Source of the DNA: Candidatus Saccharimonadota bacterium
GTDB lineage: Bacteria > Patescibacteriota > Saccharimonadia > Saccharimonadales > EFPC-124
Direction: 5' to 3'
DNA length: 36,815 nucleotides
NCBI GenBank assembly: GCA_016880595.1
Contig: JAEHDC010000015.1
Span: 1 to 36,815 of the forward strand
Positions 18,922-28,743 of this stretch are shown one piece after another. Made by a program: the position numbers and the translations under genes. Under the pieces are notes generated by a model, which was not told the origin of the DNA, made no database searches, and saw only the letters and a program-made list of their open reading frames with translations. How positions within the stretch are numbered: the stretch's first letter is position 1; the number at the start of each line of letters is the position of its first letter.

Positions 18922-19614
18922 ATGACGAATTACGCATTGTTGCAATCAATCTTGGAAGAGGCTGGCTTTAGCCATCCTGTTTTTGGCGAGATTCCAAGCG
19001 GCGTGGTTGATGGCAATAACAAGATTTTTACTGTTTGCAGCAAGCCGCTGACTGACACTGATTATTCTGATGTTGTGGACGAGAGCGACGTACGAGTTTA
19101 TGTAAATGGTGTGCCTCTGGAGAATAGTGACATAGATGATATCGACGTGCAGTTTGGCATAATTACGCTGAAGGTTGCGCCTACAGCTAATGCGATTGTG
19201 ACTGTCGACTATAGGTACAGCGCGGTATCTATGCAATTTGCTGACGAGGTGCGACAAGAGGCTCAGGGCTGGATTAACATGAAGATGCGTAAGTATGATG
19301 TTGTGCCATACGGTCCAGCATATGAAGACGTGCCAGCGATCATTCGCAACATATGTAGGCTTTGGGCGGCATCATCATTGTTGTTGCGCGATTATGGATT
19401 TAATAATGACACTGAACTTACCAGTAAAGACGGCGCCGAAAAACTTAAGGCAGTCAAAACGCTAATCACTGAGCTGCAAGAAGATGGTGGTGCGGTGAGT
19501 AATGGTGGTGCGGTGAGTGAGGAAGCACAGGCTGTTGAGTCAATAAGCGACGGAAATCTGTTTGGCGCGTTTGAGCGCGGCGAGCGGCCTGATAGCGATG
19601 GTGAGCGCTGGTAA
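18922..19614 (+). CDS. head-tail connector-like protein
   Basis: Position after capsid; FADEVRQEAQGWINMKMRKYDVVPYG..VPAIIRNICRLWAASSLL resembles connector/DUF1320-like proteins. Confidence 0.55.
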   Translation: MTNYALLQSILEEAGFSHPVFGEIPSGVVDGNNKIFTVCSKPLTDTDYSDVVDESDVRVYVNGVPLENSDIDDIDVQFGIITLKVAPTANAIVTVDYRYSAVSMQFADEVRQEAQGWINMKMRKYDVVPYGPAYEDVPAIIRNICRLWAASSLLLRDYGFNNDTELTSKDGAEKLKAVKTLITELQEDGGAVSNGGAVSEEAQAVESISDGNLFGAFERGERPDSDGERW

Positions 19615-20033
19615 TGTCACTTATTGACGTTACATTTAACGTAGAGGGTGTAACTGAAGTTGCGGCGATGTTTGATACTGCCGGTAAACGCGCTGGCAAT
19701 ATGCGCGAGCCTATGCAAAATATCAGCCAAGTCATGCTCAAGACATTCGATATTAACTTTGCAGGTCATGGTAGCTTGTTTGGAAAGTGGCAGCGACGAC
19801 AGAAGGATCCAGGCCATCCGCTGCTTGAGGACACTGGCGCCATGCGCCATGGTTTTAAAGGCAAGATTGGCGAAAGCTATGTTACATTGTTCAATACGCA
19901 AGACTACTTCTGTTTTCATCAGAGCAACGCAGCGCGCAAGACAAAGCTACCGCGGCGCATCATGATGATGATTGACGAGGAACGCCGCCGCGAAGTTATT
20001 AAAATTTTACAGCAACACATAATAGAGGGCTAA
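19614..20033 (+). CDS. phage virion morphogenesis/tail completion protein (gpG-like)
   Basis: GKWQRRQKDPGHPLLEDTGAMRHGFK..YFCFHQSNAARKTKLPRR pattern. Confidence 0.7.
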   Translation: MSLIDVTFNVEGVTEVAAMFDTAGKRAGNMREPMQNISQVMLKTFDINFAGHGSLFGKWQRRQKDPGHPLLEDTGAMRHGFKGKIGESYVTLFNTQDYFCFHQSNAARKTKLPRRIMMMIDEERRREVIKILQQHIIEG

Positions 20034-20036
20034 AAC

Positions 20037-20546
20037 ATGGCGCGATACGAGGACCCAATCCTGATTAAAATTATAAAAGTTCTAAACGAGCACGGTCCAG
20101 TACAATTAAAGAACAAGTATGGGCTTGGGGATCCAATTGTCGTGAACCAGTCACAGCTGCCCATGGCTTTTATCAGCTACGACACTCTAACAGTTGGTGA
20201 CTACACGAATGCCGAGCTTGAGAGCAGATTGAATGTTGTCATTAACGTTGTTTATGACATTAAGCGTGATTTTATGCAAGGACTCAGTAACGTTGAGGGC
20301 CACATGAGTTTAGTTGAGCTGCTAAGCGGTCGTAATTCTGATTACTCGTTACGCGTCAATTCTATTATGGGAGCTTTACGCGCCCATCAAGACCTAGATA
20401 ATAAGCTTTGGATTGATGTGGGCACCCTGAGCGAGGTTGATTACGGTGTTGGCCTAGAAAAACGTGGATCAGGGATATATACAGCCGAGGGCGTATTGCG
20501 GTTTACTGTAATTAATCAACAGTTGAAGCCAGAATATCAAGTTTGA
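20037..20546 (+). CDS. tail terminator-like protein
   Basis: 169 aa between gpG-like and tail tube genes. Confidence 0.45.
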   Translation: MARYEDPILIKIIKVLNEHGPVQLKNKYGLGDPIVVNQSQLPMAFISYDTLTVGDYTNAELESRLNVVINVVYDIKRDFMQGLSNVEGHMSLVELLSGRNSDYSLRVNSIMGALRAHQDLDNKLWIDVGTLSEVDYGVGLEKRGSGIYTAEGVLRFTVINQQLKPEYQV

Positions 20547-20600
20547 TGCGGGTGCAATAAAAAAAGAAGATAAACGCCTCTAGCTTAATCAATTTGATGA

Positions 20601-20684
20601 TGCTATAATAAAATCATACGAACGTGGTCACAGTATTGGCTGCGTTTTTTTATTTACGGCCATTATGTGGCCGTTTTTTAATAT
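20601..20684 (+). promoter_or_regulatory. late leader cassette C before tail operon
   Basis: TGCTATAAT; ACGTGGTCA-N6-TGGCTGCGT + T7; ACGGCCA-N5-TGGCCGT + T6; 84 bp identical to the reverse complement of 35380-35463. Confidence 0.8.
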
Positions 20685-20698
20685 ATGGATCTAAGAAT

Positions 20699-20857
20699 AT
20701 GAGCGAAAAAACCGAAACAGCACCAAAGGTTACGGATAGCAAAGCAGAAGCGCCACTGCAATCTTTTTATTTTCCTGCACAAGATTTGCGCGTGCAGGCA
20801 ATTAGCATGAGCGAAGCGGAGAAAATAGTCAATCAACAGATTAAGGAGGGTAAATAA
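20699..20857 (+). CDS. small phage protein (52 aa)
   Basis: MSEKTETAPK... directly after leader C; ORF track start 20624 lies inside the leader. Confidence 0.55.
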   Translation: MSEKTETAPKVTDSKAEAPLQSFYFPAQDLRVQAISMSEAEKIVNQQIKEGK

Positions 20858-21837
20858 TGGCAGTTTTTAGTGGGCGACGCGTAAATGTTGGTATTGGGCT
20901 CGAGACAACTCGCGGCACGGCCGTCGCGCCGGCTTATTACATCCCAGAGTTAGATGTGAGCATGAGAGACAAGCCTACGTCACTATATGACGAATCCAGC
21001 TTTGGTAACGTCATGAAATCTAGTTCTAAAGCCACTACGCTTATCAACGGAGACGGTTCGATCTCGAGTAATCTTTGGGCAAGAGGTCTTTATTATTGGC
21101 TAGCCTTATTGTTTGGGCAGTTACCGACTACTACTGACGTTTCAGGAGATACGGCTGCAAAAAAACACGCCTTTGCCCTGTTAAACTCCAATGAGCACCT
21201 AAGTGCCACTCTGGCGCTTACGGACCCGAACCAAGATGTGAGGTATCCATTGGCTATGATCGACTCAGTTAAGATCACTTGGGCTGTAGGCGAATCTCCT
21301 AAAATTGAGGTACAAATAATAACTCAAAAGTCAGCTTCTGCCACTAACACAGTAGCCTACGCTGTCGACTCAAAGTTTGTTCCGACTCAGGCAAGCTTTA
21401 AGTTAGCTGATGCACTTAGCGGTTTAGCCGCTGCTAGCGTGCTGGCCGACATTAAGAGTTTTTCTATGGAATTCAAAAAGAACCTATCGCCGCAACAAAC
21501 AGCTGATAGTAGTGATACGTACAGCGGAATCTACAATACTGATTTTGAGGTAAGCGGTAGTATAGAAAAGCTCTATAGAGACACGACGTATAGAGGCTAC
21601 GCCCTGCAAGACACGATAAAGGCCATGGAATTTGCGCTATCTGACAGTCTCAACAAAGCGGGTACGACGACTCCTACGAGTCTTAAGTTCTCGCTAGCGA
21701 AGGTTGCCTTTGAAGATGCAGAGCCAAATTATGGGTTGAGCGACATTTCTACTGAGACGCTAAAGTGGGCAGGTTTAATGAGCTTAACTGAAGCGCCGAT
21801 TACTGCTGAGCTGATCAATAAATACACCTACGTTTAA
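20857..21837 (+). CDS. major tail tube protein
   Basis: 326 aa, position before chaperones/TMP; VNVGIGLETTRGTAVAP.YYIPE..SSNLWARGLYYWLALLFG. Confidence 0.7.
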   Translation: MAVFSGRRVNVGIGLETTRGTAVAPAYYIPELDVSMRDKPTSLYDESSFGNVMKSSSKATTLINGDGSISSNLWARGLYYWLALLFGQLPTTTDVSGDTAAKKHAFALLNSNEHLSATLALTDPNQDVRYPLAMIDSVKITWAVGESPKIEVQIITQKSASATNTVAYAVDSKFVPTQASFKLADALSGLAAASVLADIKSFSMEFKKNLSPQQTADSSDTYSGIYNTDFEVSGSIEKLYRDTTYRGYALQDTIKAMEFALSDSLNKAGTTTPTSLKFSLAKVAFEDAEPNYGLSDISTETLKWAGLMSLTEAPITAELINKYTYV

Positions 21838-21862
21838 AAGAATAATTTAGAAGGAGACTAAG

Positions 21863-22231
21863 ATGGCGCAAGAAAATATTACGGTGGAGTTACCTGGTTG
21901 TGGCGGTGAGGCTGTAATTAGGTCTTACATTAAAAATAAGGATCGCAAAGCTATTAGCCGCATGGTTTTTGCTGGTAAAGAATTTAAGCAATCTGAGCTA
22001 GTAGAAGCGAGTAAAAAAGGCGAGGATATTGAGCTAACAATTCCCGGAGTTAACTTAGGAAGCGTTACTAATGAACAAACTCGCCGCTTGCTGATCTCTT
22101 ACGACGGCAATACTAAAGAACCATATGAGGAGATGATGGAGTCGGAGTACAAAGAGGATATGGATGTTGTAGAAAACGTTGTAAGGGCTGTCTTCAGAGA
22201 TCATTCGGAGGATTCAGTTGCAAAAAAATAG
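21863..22231 (+). CDS. tail assembly chaperone (G-like)
   Basis: Between tail tube and TMP; ends at a slippery A7. Confidence 0.7.
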   Translation: MAQENITVELPGCGGEAVIRSYIKNKDRKAISRMVFAGKEFKQSELVEASKKGEDIELTIPGVNLGSVTNEQTRRLLISYDGNTKEPYEEMMESEYKEDMDVVENVVRAVFRDHSEDSVAKK

Positions 22232-22461
22232 ATGGGTGGCACGACCAGTATAAGCGCCACCTCGATGACAATATAGGTCAGGTGCCTACAATTATTGAGC
22301 AGGTGCTGATCATGAAGGAATACGGCTGGACTGACGAAGAATTCGACGACCAACCTGAGGATATAATTTTAGCCATTCGAGTCCGCCGTCAAGTTGAGGC
22401 GGAGCTACGCAAGAAGCAAAATGATGAAATGCAGAGGAGAATACATAGTGCTAAGCATTAA
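21863..22461 (+). CDS. tail assembly chaperone frameshift product (GT-like), -1 at 22222-22228
   Basis: A_AAA_AAA in phase; -1 frame then reads IDGWHDQYKRHLDDNIGQVPTIIEQVLIMKEYGWTDEEFDDQPEDIILAIRVRRQVEAELRKKQNDEMQRRIHSAKH*; stem GGGTGGC/GCCACCT 5 nt downstream. Confidence 0.85.
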
Positions 22462-22498
22462 TTTACAAGGCCGGATTTTAGCGAGGTATTTTAATGCT

Positions 22499-23041
22499 CT
22501 ACTGTAGACTGTCCTCGTCGCCCCCATATACTACGCTGCTGAGCGTAACATCTTTGATGTCGGTGCGAATTTTTGTCAGTATGCCATCATTTTGTAGCTG
22601 CTCGCCAATTTCATTATTAACAAGATTATCCCAATTGTATGCGTTGAATTTGTCCTTGTCGGTGTTAAAGACTAGGATTGGCTGCATAGCAACATCACCT
22701 GTACTATTTTTTACATCAATAGCAAGAGCATATTGGAATGTTGTACAGCTATCATTCTGGAATATTTGCCGCGCGATATTGATGAAATTGGTCGTACCGG
22801 TCTTAAGCACGCTAGCAGTGCTAAAATATTCTGTTTTTTCATCGCTATACGAACAAATACCGCCAATGTTGTTATTGGACTCAATTTGGGCAACGACCTC
22901 AGAGATGCTATTTGTATCTTGTGCGCCCTCTGCCGATGTTTCGTTGCCCTTGAACAAGCTTGATATTCCAAACCATGCAGCAAAGACAACAGTTGCAATC
23001 ACAACAAGACCGACGGCAGTATTTTTACCATTTTCTGACAT
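22499..23041 (-). CDS. single-TM exported protein, reverse-strand moron candidate
   Basis: RBS AGGAGG, upstream TGCTATAAT on the minus strand; N-terminal TM then polar extracytoplasmic domain; opposite to tail genes. Confidence 0.7.
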   Translation of the reverse strand: MSENGKNTAVGLVVIATVVFAAWFGISSLFKGNETSAEGAQDTNSISEVVAQIESNNNIGGICSYSDEKTEYFSTASVLKTGTTNFINIARQIFQNDSCTTFQYALAIDVKNSTGDVAMQPILVFNTDKDKFNAYNWDNLVNNEIGEQLQNDGILTKIRTDIKDVTLSSVVYGGDEDSLQ

Positions 23042-23092
23042 TGGCGTACCTCCTGAATATTCATTTAATTATAGCATAACGATTGCGATATC

Positions 23093-25582
23093 ATGAATGA
23101 CAAAGATATAACAATCACCATTAAGGCCAGCGCTAAAGAATTTGCTGCAGCAATGGCGGCCATGCAGTCGCAGGTAAAAAATGCGAGTCAATCAATTAAT
23201 GATAATCTCGAGAGTACTGATCAAGCGACTAGTAGAACTAGTGACCGCTTCTCTAGTATGGGGACCTATATTCAAAGTGCATTAGTAGCTGTGGCGTTAG
23301 CGGCTAGTACTGCCGGCTTAGCATCGATTACGATGGCCGGAAATTTTGAGCAGAGTATGAATGTGCTTAACAGCGTAACTGGAGCATCTGCCGAGCAGAT
23401 GGCTCAGCTTTCTGAGAGGGCGCGCGAGCTAGGTCAGGATATTTCGTTACCGGGAGTGAGCGCTACTGATGCTGCTAGTGCAATGACCGAATTAGCTAAG
23501 GCAAACCTGAGTGTTGATCAAGTGCTTGCTGCGAGCAAGGGTACTCTATCGTTGGCCAAGGCTGGTCAGGTTGACGTTGCATTTGCTGCGCAAACGACGG
23601 CTCAGGCGCTTAATGCATTTGGGCTAGCTGGAGAGGAGGCATCGAGAGTTGCCGATCTGTTGGCAGCAAGTGCCAACTCATCAACATCGGATGTTGAAGG
23701 TATGGCTTTGGGCTTATCGCAGGTTGGCGCTGGCGCAAAAAGTATGGGCGTTAATATACAGGACACGATTACCGCTCTGGCTATGTTCTCTAATGCCGGA
23801 ATAAACGGGTCTGATGCAGGCACATCGCTAAAGACCATGTTCCAGATGTTGGCAAGTCCAACAAAAGAATCGGCCAAGGCGATGAGCGAGCTTGGACTGG
23901 ACTTTTTTGACGCGCAGGGTAACTTTGTTGGCTTAGCGGACACCGCTGAGCAGCTGCAAAATAAACTCGGCAGCTTAACGGTGGAACAAAAGAATGCTGC
24001 TTTAGCTACGATATTTGGTAGTGATTCAAGCCGTGTTGCTGGTATACTCGCGGCACAGGGTGCTGAAGGCTTTGACCAGATGAGTGCTGCGGTCAATAAG
24101 TCTGGCGCTGCACAAGAGTTAGCTGCCGCACAAAATTCGGGCTTCAATGGTGCGCTAGACAACTTAATTAGTACGATAGAGACCGTTGGCACGGATCTTG
24201 GCATTAAGGTATTACCACCTCTTACTGAGTTTCTTAAATTAATGGCAGAACAGCTGCCACCAGCCGTCAACTGGGCTATTGATAATGGGCAAACGTTAGC
24301 GATTGCTGCTGCATCTATTGGCTCTGCTTTTGCCACAATACGTATAGCCGGCACCATTAGTGATTTTGCAAAGGCAAAGAAAACGCTAGACTTGTTTGTT
24401 GGCGAAAAAAATGCAGTGGGCATTAAGGCCATTGGCTCTGCTTTTATGCACGTGGCGAATGGTGCAAAATCAGCCGTAATCTGGATAGGCAAGGGGACGA
24501 TAGAGATTGCTAGTCATGGTGCAGCCGTTGCTGTATCGACCGCCAAGCTTGCCGTACACGCAGTTGCGCAGGGCGCTGTAAGAACGGCGACAGCAGCATG
24601 GACGGCAGCGCAATGGTTGCTGAACGCAGCATTGAACGCGAATCCGCTTACACTAATTATGGTTGGAGTCATGGCGCTAGTGGCAGGACTGGCGTTACTG
24701 TACGCAAACTGCGAGGGATTCCGCAATGCAGTAAATGCTGCGTTCAGCATGGCTTTGGGCGCAATCCAGGCCGTTTGGAATTGGGCGAGCCAAAACTGGC
24801 CTCTGCTGCTAGCGATACTTACCGGTCCAATTGGGCTGGCGGTATTAGCCATTATTCAAAATTGGGAGACCGTCAAAACGGCATTTGCGGCTGCACTACA
24901 GTTTGTTCAAGGAATTTGGGGCGGTGTTGTTGCGTGGTTTGGCAGCGTTTGGAATGGCATTGTTAGCGTGTTTAGCAGTGTAGCGGATTGGTTCGGTAAT
25001 ATTTTTACCAATGCATGGAATGCAGTTATGAATGTTTTTGCTAATATTGGTGAGTTCTTTGGAAGCGTATGGAATACAATTGTTAGTATTTTCTCCAGTG
25101 TCGGTACGGCCATTGGTGATGCTATAGGCGGCTCAGTGCGGGGTGTTGTTAACTCAATCCTAGGTTTTGCTGAAGACACGATTAATGGCTTCATAGGGGC
25201 AATAAATATAGCGGTAGATACGATTAACGACATTCCAGGAGTGACTATTGGGCGGCTTAGCTACTTGGACATTCCGCGACTAGCATCGGGTGGTATAGCT
25301 AATGCTACTAGTGGCGGTCAGTTGGTTACTGTGGCCGAGGGTGGGCAGGATGAGTGGATAATTCCAGAGAGCAAAATGGCATCTGTAGTGCAGCAACTTA
25401 CATCCAGCGCAAGCAAGAACACTAGCGGCAACACTATAACGCAAAATTTTACGGTCAACGTCACAGTAGAAAATGACGGCACTGACTTTACTCAAGAGCA
25501 GGCCGAAAGCATGGGCAGGACAATTGCAATGGTGCTAAGGGCACAGGGATTAGGAGTTAATGAGATGGGGGCGCTTAGATGA
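23093..25582 (+). CDS. tail tape measure protein
   Basis: 829 aa; N-terminal coiled region, long hydrophobic stretches, MSVNIQ-type TP901-like core (SLAKAGQVDVAFAAQTTAQALNAFGLAGEEASRVADLLAASANSS). Confidence 0.92.
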   Translation: MNDKDITITIKASAKEFAAAMAAMQSQVKNASQSINDNLESTDQATSRTSDRFSSMGTYIQSALVAVALAASTAGLASITMAGNFEQSMNVLNSVTGASAEQMAQLSERARELGQDISLPGVSATDAASAMTELAKANLSVDQVLAASKGTLSLAKAGQVDVAFAAQTTAQALNAFGLAGEEASRVADLLAASANSSTSDVEGMALGLSQVGAGAKSMGVNIQDTITALAMFSNAGINGSDAGTSLKTMFQMLASPTKESAKAMSELGLDFFDAQGNFVGLADTAEQLQNKLGSLTVEQKNAALATIFGSDSSRVAGILAAQGAEGFDQMSAAVNKSGAAQELAAAQNSGFNGALDNLISTIETVGTDLGIKVLPPLTEFLKLMAEQLPPAVNWAIDNGQTLAIAAASIGSAFATIRIAGTISDFAKAKKTLDLFVGEKNAVGIKAIGSAFMHVANGAKSAVIWIGKGTIEIASHGAAVAVSTAKLAVHAVAQGAVRTATAAWTAAQWLLNAALNANPLTLIMVGVMALVAGLALLYANCEGFRNAVNAAFSMALGAIQAVWNWASQNWPLLLAILTGPIGLAVLAIIQNWETVKTAFAAALQFVQGIWGGVVAWFGSVWNGIVSVFSSVADWFGNIFTNAWNAVMNVFANIGEFFGSVWNTIVSIFSSVGTAIGDAIGGSVRGVVNSILGFAEDTINGFIGAINIAVDTINDIPGVTIGRLSYLDIPRLASGGIANATSGGQLVTVAEGGQDEWIIPESKMASVVQQLTSSASKNTSGNTITQNFTVNVTVENDGTDFTQEQAESMGRTIAMVLRAQGLGVNEMGALR

Positions 25583-25923
25583 TCTATATAAGTAGTACAG
25601 CTTCGCCTCAACAGCCGAGCAGCGTATGCGAACAGCCGGAGCGCGTTAAGACGGATACATACTCTATGGATGGATCTGTTGAGCGCAATCAAAGCGCGAG
25701 CAAAAAGTGCTCCAAGTTTGTGATAAGTATGGCAAAACCGGAAACTTATCGATTCTACGAGGCACTGTACGAGGCGGCTGCACCAGTGACCTATCGAAAT
25801 GACTGTAGTAACGTGGTGGGTGGCGTGCTTGAATTTACGGGCATTATTGATGTTGAGGAGAGCGATTATATTCGTGGCGGATCGTTGATGACGGAATTAA
25901 CTGTAACCGTGAGGGAGCAGTAG
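25579..25923 (+). CDS. distal tail protein, hypothetical
   Basis: 114 aa immediately after TMP. Confidence 0.5.
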   Translation: MIYISSTASPQQPSSVCEQPERVKTDTYSMDGSVERNQSASKKCSKFVISMAKPETYRFYEALYEAAAPVTYRNDCSNVVGGVLEFTGIIDVEESDYIRGGSLMTELTVTVREQ

Positions 25924-25926
25924 GTA

Positions 25927-27522
25927 ATGCAAGCCGTTAGTTCTAAATTTACTGATGCGGTTAGTTCTAGCGCTAAGTCGCCTCGTTTGGGCTGCCTCGT
26001 ATCATGGAAGAAGAACTTAAATAGCGCTGTTAGCTTTTTTAGACTGGACAGTTCTCTTTTGGACGGTCCGGATGTGCTGAAAGGTGCCGGTGATGTCGTT
26101 ACGTTTTTTGACAAATACGATTATCATAATGAGAGATCTTATGTAAAAGGCTTTACTGTTACACGCAAGATTAGCAGTCGTCCGTGGGGGGTAATCATGG
26201 CGACGGCTGAACTAGAGCTAAGCAATGCCACGAAGCGCTTTTTACCAGGCTTTGACAGTGACATTGGAGACTACGTTGGCTTGCCTGAGCGACCAATAAA
26301 GTTGAACATTGGTTATAATGGTGAATCCATCAACTTATTTACTGGCTATACCAGTAGGCCGGATAATCAGTTGGGCGCGCGTACGACCAAGATTACTGCC
26401 TACGATGCTATGACATTCCTGAGTGGCAAAAAGAGCAGTCTTGAGGCATTCGTTAATGTAAAAATGGATGAGATTATTAAGGCGCTATTGTTAGAGCAAG
26501 GATTTAGCGAAAATCAATTCGTTATTGAAAAGAGTCTACAAAGAAGCATTGGTTACTACGCGTCAAGAGATAAGTACGTTACCAACATTTTTACCGAACT
26601 ATGCGAGGCCGAAGCCTACTTGCTATTTGCTGATGAAGATGGCATTATACACGGCTGGAATCGGCTGCATTTTTTGGGTACTAGTGACTCGGTATGGTCG
26701 TTTAGTTTCTCCAACATGACCGACATTAGATGGTCGACGGCTGCAATAATTAATAGTGCAAAGGCCATAGCTAAGCCATACAAAGTTGCTGATTGGAATA
26801 GCATCTGGAGCGTTACGCAAGCTTCAAGTGACACGCTTGTGCCCGCGAATGGCAGCAAAGAAATCTTCGCGGAGTTCAAAGATGACGAGAATAATGAATG
26901 CATGCTAGTTGAGGCTGACGCTCCGGTCTACATTGACAATACTATCGGCAGCTCAACATACAGCACTAACCGCGCGAGTGACGGCTCAGGAGAAGACGCC
27001 GCTAATTATATTACGCTTTCAAGCATATACAACTTCGGTAACAAGTACCTGATGACGTTTACGAATAGCGCAAACTTCCCTATTTATATCACTAATATTC
27101 AATTATTTGGTAAGCTAGCCAAAGTTGACACTATTACTGGAGTTACGCAAGAGAATGACGACAGCATACAAAAATATGGTATCAACCAGGACAACGGCAG
27201 AGTTACATATGAGATGACGAGCAGCGTTGTGCAGGATGCGGCTACGGCGAATACGATGGCGTGGCTGCTGGTGCACTCATTTGGCGACCCTCTGTCTAGG
27301 TTGGACATTGATAATTTTATAATACCTCATCTACAGATAGGTGACACTGTTGGCGTATCTGCAGAGAGCATGTCCAAGTCCTGCAATATTATGGGTATTA
27401 AACTAGCCTGGGGCGAAAATATGAAGCTTACACAATCGCTCTACTGCGAAGAACGATCACAGTTAAGCTATTTTGTGTTGGACAAATCTAAGCTTGATGG
27501 TACTGCGAGGTTAATGCTATGA
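25927..27522 (+). CDS. tail/baseplate hub-like protein
   Basis: 531 aa after TMP and the 114-aa ORF; PEFRPIK-type LPERPIKLNIGYNGESINLFTGYTSRPD. Confidence 0.55.
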   Translation: MQAVSSKFTDAVSSSAKSPRLGCLVSWKKNLNSAVSFFRLDSSLLDGPDVLKGAGDVVTFFDKYDYHNERSYVKGFTVTRKISSRPWGVIMATAELELSNATKRFLPGFDSDIGDYVGLPERPIKLNIGYNGESINLFTGYTSRPDNQLGARTTKITAYDAMTFLSGKKSSLEAFVNVKMDEIIKALLLEQGFSENQFVIEKSLQRSIGYYASRDKYVTNIFTELCEAEAYLLFADEDGIIHGWNRLHFLGTSDSVWSFSFSNMTDIRWSTAAIINSAKAIAKPYKVADWNSIWSVTQASSDTLVPANGSKEIFAEFKDDENNECMLVEADAPVYIDNTIGSSTYSTNRASDGSGEDAANYITLSSIYNFGNKYLMTFTNSANFPIYITNIQLFGKLAKVDTITGVTQENDDSIQKYGINQDNGRVTYEMTSSVVQDAATANTMAWLLVHSFGDPLSRLDIDNFIIPHLQIGDTVGVSAESMSKSCNIMGIKLAWGENMKLTQSLYCEERSQLSYFVLDKSKLDGTARLML

Positions 27523-27896
27523 GTAGTAGCATGCAAAGCAGCAAAAGCAATTTTATCCAATCGTTAACCGTAGCGTACAGCGACATTATAGAAGTAACTC
27601 GCAGCGCAGGAATCGATACTGGCACTGCGCAATTGGCCACAGGCATAATTGGGGCTCCAATTTTTCTTTGTAGCGTTAAACGACCTGGAGTGTCTCCAGA
27701 GCTGAGCTTCCAAACGCCAGATATCGGCTTCATGGTCTCTGGTTCCGACGCAGGTAAAATCATCGGTCAAAGGCGAGTAGCTTATGATCCAACTAGCGGC
27801 TATGTACGTTTTTATGTCGAGGCCACTGCTATTGCCTCGAACTTCAACCAGAGTGAGACCTGGGAATTCAGCTACTCGTTGGCATACAAAAACTAA
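27519..27896 (+). CDS. hypothetical tail protein
   Basis: 125 aa, ATGA overlap with the upstream gene. Confidence 0.5.
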   Translation: MSSSMQSSKSNFIQSLTVAYSDIIEVTRSAGIDTGTAQLATGIIGAPIFLCSVKRPGVSPELSFQTPDIGFMVSGSDAGKIIGQRRVAYDPTSGYVRFYVEATAIASNFNQSETWEFSYSLAYKN

Positions 27897-27904
27897 GATG
27901 CTTA

Positions 27905-27956
27905 TGATATAATAAAAACAGCAGAAACGATCACTTGGTGGTCATTTTTGTTTTTT
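27905..27956 (+). promoter_or_regulatory. late leader cassette E
   Basis: TGATATAAT (27905-27913); GATCAC-TTG-GTGGTC (27929-27943) then ATTTTTGTTTTTT. Confidence 0.7.
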
Positions 27957-27970
27957 AAGGAGAAGTAAAA

Positions 27971-28573
27971 ATGTCAGACGCTTTTGTAGCTATAGAATTT
28001 GATCCAAATCAGGTACTAACTAGTACTGAAATGAATCAAATGGCGGATAATCAAGCCAACTTACACAATGGCACTGCTCTTGCCGATGACTGTTTGGCAT
28101 CTAGGCATCTATCTGCCGCTTCTGTGACTCCTGCCAAACTCAGCGATCAGGATTGGCTTAAGAAGATACCAGCTTTTGCTATGAGTTCTGTCGTTGCCGG
28201 TTCGTGGACACAGGATGCTACAAGCGGGACTGGTTCTATTGCCGGCCACGTAGCCCAGCTTTCGGATGGCTCGCAGAATACCGAAGGCCAGTACAAGATA
28301 GTACTTGCGGCCGGCACATATAAGATGTATTTGCACCACGACCGCGACATAAATAGAGGTATTTACACAATTAGCGTGGATGGCACTGCTATCAATACGG
28401 TCGACGCTTACGCTGCTACTCGAGTTGTTGCTGTACTATCAACAGTAACAACAGCGTTGACCATATCGACTAGCAAACTCGTGACGGTCAACATAAAGAT
28501 GGCCTCTAAAAACGCTTCGAGTTCAGCATATTATGCTAACTTCTATGAGATTGTTTTTGCGAGGACGGCTTAA
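27971..28573 (+). CDS. minor tail/appendage protein, hypothetical
   Basis: 200 aa; headed by leader E. Confidence 0.5.
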   Translation: MSDAFVAIEFDPNQVLTSTEMNQMADNQANLHNGTALADDCLASRHLSAASVTPAKLSDQDWLKKIPAFAMSSVVAGSWTQDATSGTGSIAGHVAQLSDGSQNTEGQYKIVLAAGTYKMYLHHDRDINRGIYTISVDGTAINTVDAYAATRVVAVLSTVTTALTISTSKLVTVNIKMASKNASSSAYYANFYEIVFARTA

Positions 28574-28681
28574 TTGTGCGCGGGGTACGCTTATGTTTCT
28601 GCCAGTATTGCACAGCTGTGAGCCAATTAATCTCTTGTATTATATATTAGTTTTTTTGACTGTCTTTGGCGGATAAGAACG

Positions 28682-28720
28682 TTTAGTATGGCGAAAATAA
28701 TGAATTATCTATATACTAAA
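28682..28720. promoter_or_regulatory. candidate operator/promoter of the ImmA gene
   Basis: Inverted repeat TTTAGTAT (28682-28689)/ATACTAAA (28713-28720) overlapping TATACT -10-like sequence. Confidence 0.4.
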
Positions 28721-28743
28721 ATACAAGGGGTAAGAATAAACAA

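Noticed and set aside
19484-19518. Short tandem repeat ATGGTGGTGCGGTGAGTA x2 in the connector gene
   Set aside because: In-frame (GGAVSN GGAVSE) short coding repeat near a flexible C-terminus; not considered notable.
23602-24492. 296-aa minus-strand ORF
   Set aside because: Antisense to the tape measure gene with Ala/Ser/Pro-rich shadow composition; no promoter or RBS seen.
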